Assembly: GCA_947475295.1 (NCBI GenBank)
Contig: CANJLF010000005.1
Coordinates: 92,660-156,659, forward strand
Direction of reading: 5' to 3'
From: Fidelibacterota bacterium
GTDB lineage: Bacteria > Pseudomonadota > Alphaproteobacteria > Rhodospirillales > Rhodospirillaceae
Length of the DNA stretch: 64,000 nt
Shown here: positions 56,186-64,000 of the stretch, in pieces
Layout of the letters: each line of letters starts with the position of its first letter
Numbering within the stretch: position 1 is the first letter of the stretch
The notes under the pieces: model-generated
Told to the model about the DNA's origin: nothing
What the model saw: the letters and a program-made list of their open reading frames with translations, nothing else
Databases searched by the model: none
Translations under genes and position numbers: made by a program

Positions 56186-57244
56186 ATGATTGTTCTGGGT
56201 ATTGAAACCAGCTGCGATGAAACCGCCGCCGCCGTCATGGACGGCGAAGGCCGGGTGCTGGCCCATGCGGTCTTGAGCCAAATCGCCGAACATGTGCCTT
56301 ACGGCGGCATTGTGCCGGAAATCGCCGCGCGTGCGCATCTGGCCCATGTGGACCGGCTGGTCACCAAGGCCATGAATGACGCGGGCGTCGGTTACACCGA
56401 CCTTGCGGGCATCGCCGCCACCGCCGGGCCGGGCCTGATCGGCGGCGTCCTCGTCGGGCTCATGACCGCCAAAGCCATCGCCGCGGTTCACCATCTCCCG
56501 CTGATGGCCGTCAATCATCTCGAGGGTCACGCGCTGACAGCGCGCTTCACCGACAACGTCGCCTTCCCTTATCTGCTGTTGCTGGTGTCCGGCGGACATT
56601 GTCAGCTGCTGGCGGTGGAAGGTGTCGGGCGTTATCGCCGCCTGGGCACTACAGTTGATGACGCCGCCGGCGAAGCTTTCGACAAAGTCGCCAAGATGCT
56701 GGGCTTGGGTTATCCCGGCGGCCCTGCCATCGCGCGCGCGGCGGAGAGCGGTGACAAAACGCGTTTTGCTTTTCCGCGTCCGCTCAGAGGCAGGCCGGGC
56801 TGCGATTTTTCGTTCTCGGGTTTGAAGACCGCCGTGCGTCAGGCCGCCGAAGCGTTGCCCGCGGGCGCATTTTCGGAAAAAGATGTCGCCGATCTGGCCG
56901 CGTCTTTTCAAGCCGCCGTCGTGGAATCGATTGCCGACCGCGTCGCGCGCGCTGTCGATATTTTCCGCGAGCGTTATCCTGACGGCAAAACACTTGTGGT
57001 TGCCGGCGGTGTCGCCGCCAATACGGAACTGCGCGCAGCGCTCGTCAAGACTTGCGCACGGGCGGGATTGTCTTTCGCCGCACCGCCGCCGGCTCTCTGC
57101 ACCGACAATGCCGTCATGATTGCTTGGGCCGGCATCGAGCGGTTGAAGCTGGGGCTTGTGGACGGGCTCGACTTCAGAGCGCGGCCGCGCTGGCCGCTTG
57201 ATCCCGATGCGCCGAAAGCCACCGGCGCCGGTGTAAAAGCCTAG
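56186..57244 (+). CDS. tsaD: tRNA N6-adenosine threonylcarbamoyltransferase
   Basis: 352 residues. [20 protein letters not shown] at the start, the metal motif in [70 protein letters not shown]. Transfers the threonylcarbamoyl group to A37 with TsaB. Divergent from the hemD fusion; only 84 bases separate them, whereas hemC is commonly found here in relatives. The stop shares CTAG with the convergent epimerase gene. Confidence 0.97.
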   Translation: MIVLGIETSCDETAAAVMDGEGRVLAHAVLSQIAEHVPYGGIVPEIAARAHLAHVDRLVTKAMNDAGVGYTDLAGIAATAGPGLIGGVLVGLMTAKAIAAVHHLPLMAVNHLEGHALTARFTDNVAFPYLLLLVSGGHCQLLAVEGVGRYRRLGTTVDDAAGEAFDKVAKMLGLGYPGGPAIARAAESGDKTRFAFPRPLRGRPGCDFSFSGLKTAVRQAAEALPAGAFSEKDVADLAASFQAAVVESIADRVARAVDIFRERYPDGKTLVVAGGVAANTELRAALVKTCARAGLSFAAPPPALCTDNAVMIAWAGIERLKLGLVDGLDFRARPRWPLDPDAPKATGAGVKA

Positions 57245-58251
57245 ATCTTATAATACTCGCGGAACCAAGCGACGGTTTTGGCGAGACCTTCCTCCAGCGA
57301 AACCTTCGGCTGATAACCCACGGCGCGGTGCAACGCCGTCACATCGCACCAGGTGCCTTCCACGTCGCCGGCTTGCATGGGCATGAAGTTGCGCACGGCT
57401 TGCTTGCCGATATGTTTTTCCAGAAGGGCGATGAAGTCCATGAGGTCCACCGGTGCGCCGCGCCCGATATTGAAAATCCTGAAAGGCGCCACGCCGCTGC
57501 CGTCGGGCGTGGGCGTCGTTGCGTCCCAACCCTCGTCGGGCACGGGCACATGATCGATGACGCGCAGAACACCTTCTACGATGTCGTCGACGAAGGTGAA
57601 GTCGCGCGTCATCTTGCCGTTGTTGTAAACCTCAATGGGATCTCCTGCAAAAATCCGCGCGGTGAATTTTTGCGGCGCCATATCGGGACGCCCCCAAGGT
57701 CCATAGACCGTGAAGAATCGCAAACCGGTCACGGGGATTTTGAAAATATGCGCATAAGAATGCGCCAACAACTCATTCGACCGTTTGGTGGCGGCGTAAA
57801 GACTCAAAGGATGAGCCGCGCTGTGATGCTCGGCGAAGGGTAAGGTGCGGTTGGCGCCGTAGACTGAACTGGTCGAAGCGAACACCAGGTGCTCCACGGC
57901 CAGGGCGCGCGCCGCCTCCAGCACATTCATGAAGCCCGTCAGATTGGAATCCACATAGGCTTGCGGATTGTCGATGCCGTAGCGCACCCCGGGCTGGGCC
58001 GCGAGATGCACGATCTTTCGCGGCTCGGTTTTGTCACAGAGCGCCAAAAGCGCCGCCTTATCGGCCAGGTCCAGGCGAAAGCCGAAAAAGCCCTCGCGCT
58101 TCTCCAGCCGGGCCCAGCGGGACTCTTTCAGGTTCACATCGTAATAAGGTGTGAAATTGTCCACCGCCACGACGCGCCGGCCCGCGTCCAGCAGGCGGTG
58201 GGCGACGTGGGATCCGACGAAACCTGCGGCTCCGGTGAGGAATATGGTCAT
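57241..58251 (-). CDS. UDP-glucuronate 4-epimerase family protein
   Basis: 336 residues. NAD-binding [20 protein letters not shown], then [20 protein letters not shown], a hallmark of the CapI/LspL-type UDP-GlcA epimerases. [51 protein letters not shown] with the catalytic Tyr/Lys, and [20 protein letters not shown] complete the family pattern. Gives UDP-galacturonate for capsule or LPS. No glycan cluster surrounds it. Confidence 0.9.
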   Translation of the reverse strand: MTIFLTGAAGFVGSHVAHRLLDAGRRVVAVDNFTPYYDVNLKESRWARLEKREGFFGFRLDLADKAALLALCDKTEPRKIVHLAAQPGVRYGIDNPQAYVDSNLTGFMNVLEAARALAVEHLVFASTSSVYGANRTLPFAEHHSAAHPLSLYAATKRSNELLAHSYAHIFKIPVTGLRFFTVYGPWGRPDMAPQKFTARIFAGDPIEVYNNGKMTRDFTFVDDIVEGVLRVIDHVPVPDEGWDATTPTPDGSGVAPFRIFNIGRGAPVDLMDFIALLEKHIGKQAVRNFMPMQAGDVEGTWCDVTALHRAVGYQPKVSLEEGLAKTVAWFREYYKI

Positions 58252-58393
58252 GTCATTGGTCTAGGCTGAATTTGCCGCCAAGCGCAACGCCGTTCGAGAC
58301 CAATGGCCCCCTCGACAGTCCCACTCGACAGTCCCTGGGGCCTCATGCAAAGACAGCATTAAGCTGATTTCGAGGGAGGCACTGGGGCCAATC

Positions 58394-59404
58394 ATGCTGC
58401 ATGTGGGGATCATCGGCGGCGGAGCCTGGGGTACGGCCCTAGCCGTGGTGTCGCGCCGGGCCGGCCGCGACGTGGCGATTTGGGCCCTGGAGCCCGAGGT
58501 TGTTGCAGCCATTAATGGCCAGCACCGCAATCCATTGTATTTGCCGGACGTGCCCCTGGACCCCGCAATTACCGCCACCTCCGACATGGTCCAGGTCGCT
58601 AAAAGCGACATTATATTGCTGGTGGCCCCGGCCCAGCATGTGCGTGGCGTCTGCGCCACCATCGGCCCCCATATAAAAGCCGGTACACCGGTGGTGATCT
58701 GCGCCAAGGGCATCGAACGCGGCACCTCGGCACTGATGACCGATGTGGTGGCCGAGGCCTTGCCTCACGCCGCCATGATGGTGCTCTCCGGCCCCACCTT
58801 CGCCCGGGAAGTCGCACTGGGTTTGCCCACGGCCATTACTTTGGGCGCGGCCGATCAGGTTCTGGGCCGGAAGGTGGCCGAGGCCATCAGTTCGCCCACC
58901 TTCCGGCCTTACCTCTCGGAAGACGTTATCGGCGCGGAAGTCGGCGGCGCGGTCAAGAACGTGCTGGCCATCGGCTGCGGCATGGCCGACGGCAAAGGCT
59001 TGGGCGCCAATGCCCGCGCCGCCCTGCTGACCCGGGGTCTCGCTGAAATCGTGCGTCTCGCGCTGGCCCGCGGCGGCAAGCCCGAGACGCTCATGGGCCT
59101 CTCGGGCCTGGGCGACCTGGTGCTCACCGCCACCTCGCTGCAGTCGCGTAACTATTCCCTGGGTGTGGCATTGGGCAAGGGGCAGACGCTGGAAGAAGTG
59201 CTGGGCGCCAGGCGTTCCGTGACCGAAGGTGTGACGACCGCCGAAGCCGTAGTGACCTTGGCGGCCAAGCTCAAGGTCGATATGCCGATCTGTGCGGCCA
59301 TCGACCGCGTGCTCAATCACGGCGCCGCCATCGACGATATGCTGCGCGGATTGCTGGAGCGGCCCCTGCGCGATGAAGTCGACGCCGCCGTGAAGCGCAA
59401 GTAG
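58394..59404 (+). CDS. gpsA: Glycerol-3-phosphate dehydrogenase [NAD(P)+]
   Basis: 336 residues. GIIGGGAWGTALAVVSRRAG is the nucleotide loop, NPLYLPDVPLDPAITATSDM follows, and the catalytic Lys is in AVKNVLAIGCGMADGKGLGA; TRGLAEIVRLALARGGKPET also fits. Supplies sn-glycerol-3-phosphate for phospholipids. A 142-base gap separates it from the divergent epimerase gene. gpsA following tsaD is a common alphaproteobacterial order, here interrupted by the epimerase. Confidence 0.97.
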   Translation: MLHVGIIGGGAWGTALAVVSRRAGRDVAIWALEPEVVAAINGQHRNPLYLPDVPLDPAITATSDMVQVAKSDIILLVAPAQHVRGVCATIGPHIKAGTPVVICAKGIERGTSALMTDVVAEALPHAAMMVLSGPTFAREVALGLPTAITLGAADQVLGRKVAEAISSPTFRPYLSEDVIGAEVGGAVKNVLAIGCGMADGKGLGANARAALLTRGLAEIVRLALARGGKPETLMGLSGLGDLVLTATSLQSRNYSLGVALGKGQTLEEVLGARRSVTEGVTTAEAVVTLAAKLKVDMPICAAIDRVLNHGAAIDDMLRGLLERPLRDEVDAAVKRK

Positions 59405-59435
59405 TATTGAGTCAGCGCTTATTCAGGAGACCTAT

Positions 59436-61097
59436 GTGAGCAAACCCGTCCGCCTTTATCCGGTGATTCTCTCCGGCGGCAGCGGTTCGCGCTTGTGGCC
59501 CCTGTCGCGCGAAGAATTTCCCAAGCAGCTTCAGCCGCTGACCTCCGAGCGCAGCCTGCTTCAGGAAACCGGTGCGCGCCTCGGTAACCTTGGCGGTGAA
59601 ATCCAGGTTCAGCCGCCGATCATTGTCTGCAACGACGCCCACCGTTTTGTCGTGGCGGAACAACTGCGCGCGGTCGGCATCGAGCCCAAGGCCATCATCA
59701 TCGAGCCGCAAGGGCGCAACACCGCGCCGGCGGCCTGCGTCGCAGCGCTTCTGCTCGAAAAAGAGCCCGACTCCCTGATGCTCGTGATGCCGTCCGACCA
59801 TCTGGTGCGCGACCCGGAAGCCTTCCGCGAAGCCGTCATGAAGGCCGCACCCGTCGCACAAAGTGGTCATCTGGTGACCTTCGGCATACGCGCGACCGCG
59901 CCTGCCACGGCCTACGGCTACATCAAGCAGGGCGCGGCGCTTTCAGACTCCGCGCACAAAGTGGAGCGCTTCGTCGAAAAACCCGACGCCGCCAAGGCCG
60001 AGAGCTTTCTCAAAGCCGGCGGCTATTACTGGAACGGCGGCATCTTCTTGTGGCCCGTCGGACTTTATCTCAGCGAGCTCACACGCAACGAACCGCTGAT
60101 CGCGCCCGGCTGCCGCGCGGCCCTCACCCAAGGCCAAAACGATCTGTTCTTCTTCCGTCTTGACGCGGCGGCCTTCGCCGCCGTGCCCGCCCAGTCCATC
60201 GACTACGGCGTCATGGAGCGCACCGATAAAGCCGCCGTGGTGCCCGTCGACATGGGCTGGTCCGACGTAGGCTCCTGGAGCGCGCTCCACGACGAGGCCG
60301 TTCACGACGCCGCCGGCAACACCATGCTGGGCGATGTGCTGGCCATCGACACCAGCAACACTTACGTCCGCACCGACCGCCAGTTGACCGCGGTCATAGG
60401 CATCAAGGATGCCATCGTCGTGGTCACCACCGATGCCGTGCTGGTGGCCGACAAGGCCCACGATCAGCAGGTCAAACAGGTTGTCGAGCGCCTGAAGGCC
60501 CAAGGCCGCAGCGAGGCCACGGCCCAGGCCCGCACGCACCGCCCCTGGGGTTGGTTCCAGACCATGGACGAAGGCCACCGCTTCAAGGTCAAGCGGCTGT
60601 GCGTGAAGCCGGGCGCTAAGCTCTCGCTGCAAAAGCACTGGCACCGCAGCGAGCATTGGATTGTGGTCACGGGTGCCGCCCTGGTCACGCGCGGCGAGAC
60701 TGAATTCACGCTGCACGAAAATGAATCCACTTATATCGCCGCCGGCACCGTGCATCGCCTCGCCAATCCCGGTCACGTGGAACTGCATATGATCGAAGTT
60801 CAGTCGGGCGAATACGTCGGCGAAGACGACATCGTGCGTATCGCCGACGACTACGGCCGCGAAGGCGCGCAAGCAAATGTCCGCCCCGTCCCGAAAGCCA
60901 AGCCCAAGGCTAAAGCCAAAAAGTCTGCGCTCAAAAAATCGTCGCGCAAAATTCGCCGCAAAGCCAATCCCGCCGCCGCCCAACGCCGCCGCGTGGGCCG
61001 GCGTGTCGTGCGGCCCAAGACCAAGCTCAACACGCGGGGCGCGAAAAAACCGCCGCCAAAAAAACCACCACGCAAGCCGTCGCGCAAGCGGCGCTAG
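59436..61097 (+). CDS. manC: Mannose-1-phosphate guanylyltransferase / mannose-6-phosphate isomerase with a basic tail
   Basis: 553 residues from GTG. Nucleotidyltransferase domain: LSGGSGSRLWPLSREEFPKQ, FVEKPDAAKAESFLKAGGYY and DYGVMERTDKAAVVPVDMGW. The cupin isomerase domain follows (about 365-480), with RPWGWFQTMDEGHRFKVKRL and GAKLSLQKHWHRSEHWIVV. Makes GDP-mannose. The last 70 residues (from about 483, PVPKAKPKAKAKKSALKKSS onward) are Lys/Arg/Pro/Ala-rich like histone H1 or AlgP-type tails, which is not normal for ManC (usually about 470-480 residues). Starts 31 bases after gpsA. Confidence 0.92.
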   Translation: MSKPVRLYPVILSGGSGSRLWPLSREEFPKQLQPLTSERSLLQETGARLGNLGGEIQVQPPIIVCNDAHRFVVAEQLRAVGIEPKAIIIEPQGRNTAPAACVAALLLEKEPDSLMLVMPSDHLVRDPEAFREAVMKAAPVAQSGHLVTFGIRATAPATAYGYIKQGAALSDSAHKVERFVEKPDAAKAESFLKAGGYYWNGGIFLWPVGLYLSELTRNEPLIAPGCRAALTQGQNDLFFFRLDAAAFAAVPAQSIDYGVMERTDKAAVVPVDMGWSDVGSWSALHDEAVHDAAGNTMLGDVLAIDTSNTYVRTDRQLTAVIGIKDAIVVVTTDAVLVADKAHDQQVKQVVERLKAQGRSEATAQARTHRPWGWFQTMDEGHRFKVKRLCVKPGAKLSLQKHWHRSEHWIVVTGAALVTRGETEFTLHENESTYIAAGTVHRLANPGHVELHMIEVQSGEYVGEDDIVRIADDYGREGAQANVRPVPKAKPKAKAKKSALKKSSRKIRRKANPAAAQRRRVGRRVVRPKTKLNTRGAKKPPPKKPPRKPSRKRR

Positions 61098-61126
61098 TCC
61101 TAGCCAAACCGATAGGGGGATTTCAC

Positions 61127-61411
61127 ATGCTCGTCGCCTTCATTTGCCACGACAAGCCCGGCCATTTAGATCTGCGCCTGAAGACGCGGCCCACGCACCT
61201 TGCATGGCTCGAGCAGTATGTCGCCAAGATCACCTATGCCGGCCCGCTTCTGGCCGACGATGGGCAGACCCCGCGCGGCTCGCTGATCATCGGCGAGTTT
61301 GAAAGCCTTGAGGCGGCGCGGGCTTTTCAGAAGGCCGATCCCTATACCGAGGCCGGCTTGTTCGCCGATGTGACGTGCATCCCGACGCGCAAGGTCTTTC
61401 CGGCGGCATGA
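61127..61411 (+). CDS. YciI-family protein
   Basis: 94 residues. FICHDKPGHLDLRLKTRPTH with the conserved His-Asp pair, LIIGEFESLEAARAFQKADP and TEAGLFADVTCIPTRKVFP match the YCII domain. Dimeric alpha-beta barrels with unknown substrates. Found after gpsA in many alphaproteobacteria, so its link to that locus is conserved but unexplained. Five bases before the Rieske gene. Confidence 0.9.
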   Translation: MLVAFICHDKPGHLDLRLKTRPTHLAWLEQYVAKITYAGPLLADDGQTPRGSLIIGEFESLEAARAFQKADPYTEAGLFADVTCIPTRKVFPAA

Positions 61412-61415
61412 CACT

Positions 61416-61754
61416 ATGACCGGGCAGGTTCTCTGCCGGCTCGCTGATCTCGACGCCACCGGCGCCAAGGAAATTGTGCTCGACCGGGACGGCGCGCGCT
61501 TTCCGGTGTTTGTGGTGAAGTGGGGCGCGCGCATTTTTGGCTATGTGAACTCTTGCCCCCATGCGCGCCTGCCCCTCAATTGGCGCGACGACGTGTTTCT
61601 GGACATCAGCCGCACCTATGTATTTTGCGCCAATCACTGCGCCCACTTTGATGTAGCCACGGGCAAGTGCATCCGTGGTCCCTGCAAGGGCCAGGGTCTC
61701 ACGCCTTTTCCGGTGCGCATCGATGGCGACTCGATTTTAGCGGCTGAAACCTAA
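61416..61754 (+). CDS. Rieske [2Fe-2S] ferredoxin-like protein
   Basis: 112 residues, a single Rieske domain. Cluster ligands are in NSCPHARLPLNW (C-x-H) and VFCANHCAHFDVATGKCI (C-x2-H). It is soluble, with no signal or membrane helix. Likely an electron carrier or accessory protein; the partner is unknown. Extra cysteines in TGKCIRGPCKGQ are noticeable. Confidence 0.87.
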   Translation: MTGQVLCRLADLDATGAKEIVLDRDGARFPVFVVKWGARIFGYVNSCPHARLPLNWRDDVFLDISRTYVFCANHCAHFDVATGKCIRGPCKGQGLTPFPVRIDGDSILAAET

Positions 61755-61806
61755 GACACCCTTGGCTATCATCGGTGCGGACAGGAACTAGAGGAGGAGG
61801 CGCGCC

Positions 61807-63747
<1,941 letters not shown>

Positions 63748-63752
63748 AGGTC

Positions 63753-63854
63753 ATGCCAAAGCGCATCGACGTGTCAAAAATTGCTGCCGTGATAGGGACT
63801 CTTTACCCGGAACCGTTTGACCAGCCTTGCCGCGCCCGCGCTAGGCAGAAACTA
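63753..63854 (+). pseudogene. Cupin-domain protein, 5' fragment cut by an IS element
   Basis: From ATG 63753 the frame encodes MPKRIDVSKIAAVIGTLYPE, then PFDQPCRARARQKLG, which resembles the beginning of small alphaproteobacterial cupin proteins (usually about 150 residues). At about 63855 the frame runs into insertion-sequence DNA and stops within 50 bases. The metal-binding cupin core is therefore missing at this locus. It would have been co-transcribed with acs. Confidence 0.6.
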
Positions 63855-64000
63855 GGGTCAGGACTCATTGATCATAGCCAGAAGATGACGGTTGCGGCGA
63901 TATAAATGGCTGACATGAAGGTGTGGGCGCATCGGTCGTAACGAGTGTGGATGCGTCGCCAGTCCTTGAGCCTGCCGAACATGTTCTCGATCCAGTGACG
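63855..64000 (-). mobile_element. IS5-family (IS427-like) insertion sequence, right end only
   Basis: The element appears to begin near 63855 with GGGTCAGGACTCATTGATCA, a terminus of the kind seen in IS427-group elements, next to CTAG, a likely target duplication. Only the last 146 bases are in the window; the other end and the full length lie outside. Confidence 0.75.
63872..64000 (-). CDS. IS5-family transposase, C-terminal fragment
   Basis: Read on the reverse strand, the last 42 codons give RHWIENMFGRLKDWRRIHTR, YDRCAHTFMSAIYIAATVIF and WL, then TGA. The Glu in WIEN is the last residue of the DDE triad, and the RxIENxFxRLKxxRRIxTRYD pattern is diagnostic for this family. The rest lies beyond the window. 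Nothing suggests it is inactive. Confidence 0.88.
   Translation of the reverse strand, partial: RHWIENMFGRLKDWRRIHTRYDRCAHTFMSAIYIAATVIFWL

Overview
The window is GC-rich, densely coded chromosomal DNA from an alphaproteobacterium. The evidence is gene order rather than any single marker: hisB-hisH-hisA-hisF-hisE-HIT; rimP-nusA-ylxR-infB-rbfA-truB-rpsO-pnp; fur / miaB-phoH-ybeY-corC-lnt-XRE-metK-trmB; rimI-tsaB; and tsaD divergent from a hemD-mitofilin-hemY block. A Rhodospirillales- or Rhizomicrobium-like lineage would fit, but the genus cannot be fixed from this sequence. No rRNA, tRNA or CRISPR array was recognised.

Layout. 1-6.4 kb: the end of rimK, an outer-membrane barrel protein, a ThiE-like protein, YggS, an L,D-transpeptidase, an unknown protein behind a good sigma-54 promoter, RibA and an OmpR-type response regulator. 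6.4-10.8 kb: an XRE regulator divergent from the histidine operon, which has an inverted repeat just before hisB. 10.8-17.7 kb: a comM remnant, mscS, gshB, a SirB1-type protein, a frameshifted yraN, rsmI, a penicillin-binding-protein activator lipoprotein and a SYLF protein coupled to a 42-residue ORF. 18-27.8 kb: UDP-glucuronate decarboxylase, bifunctional HldE, an I78-like lipoprotein, a badly frameshifted mmcB, PanD, a GNAT, a three-gene operon (flavin oxidoreductase, membrane protein, PLP enzyme) and a glycerophosphodiesterase. 27.8-37.5 kb: the complete nusA-infB-pnp translation and RNA-decay operon, with long inverted repeats between rpsO and pnp. 37.7-46 kb: a compact reverse-strand operon from miaB to lnt, then an XRE regulator, metK and trmB. 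46-49.2 kb: an olsB-olsA ornithine-lipid pair, fur and a TusA-like gene. 49.2-57.2 kb: rimI-tsaB, a VanX-type dipeptidase, hemY, a giant hemD-mitofilin fusion, and tsaD. 57.2-64 kb: UDP-glucuronate 4-epimerase, gpsA, ManC with a histone-like tail, a YciI protein, a Rieske protein, acetyl-CoA synthetase, and a cupin gene cut by an IS5-family element.

The strongest unusual signal is the 1276-residue protein at 52271-56101. Its N-terminus is uroporphyrinogen-III synthase (HemD). This runs directly into about 455 residues of highly charged E/R/K/A helix, then a proline-rich linker, one membrane span and a mitofilin/Mic60-like C-terminus. Physically this joins tetrapyrrole synthesis to a membrane-shaping protein. 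hemC, which commonly sits between tsaD and hemD in related genomes, is absent from that spot.

Several genes are broken or chimeric: comM, yraN, mmcB and the cupin. Some of these could be assembly errors. Two palindromic elements of one apparent family occur, one of them supplying the C-terminal codons of miaB. The envelope theme is strong: UDP-sugar enzymes (UXS, UDP-GlcA 4-epimerase), heptose (HldE), GDP-mannose (ManC), ornithine lipids (OlsB/OlsA), lipoprotein acylation (Lnt) and peptidoglycan enzymes (L,D-transpeptidase, VanX-like, PBP activator).
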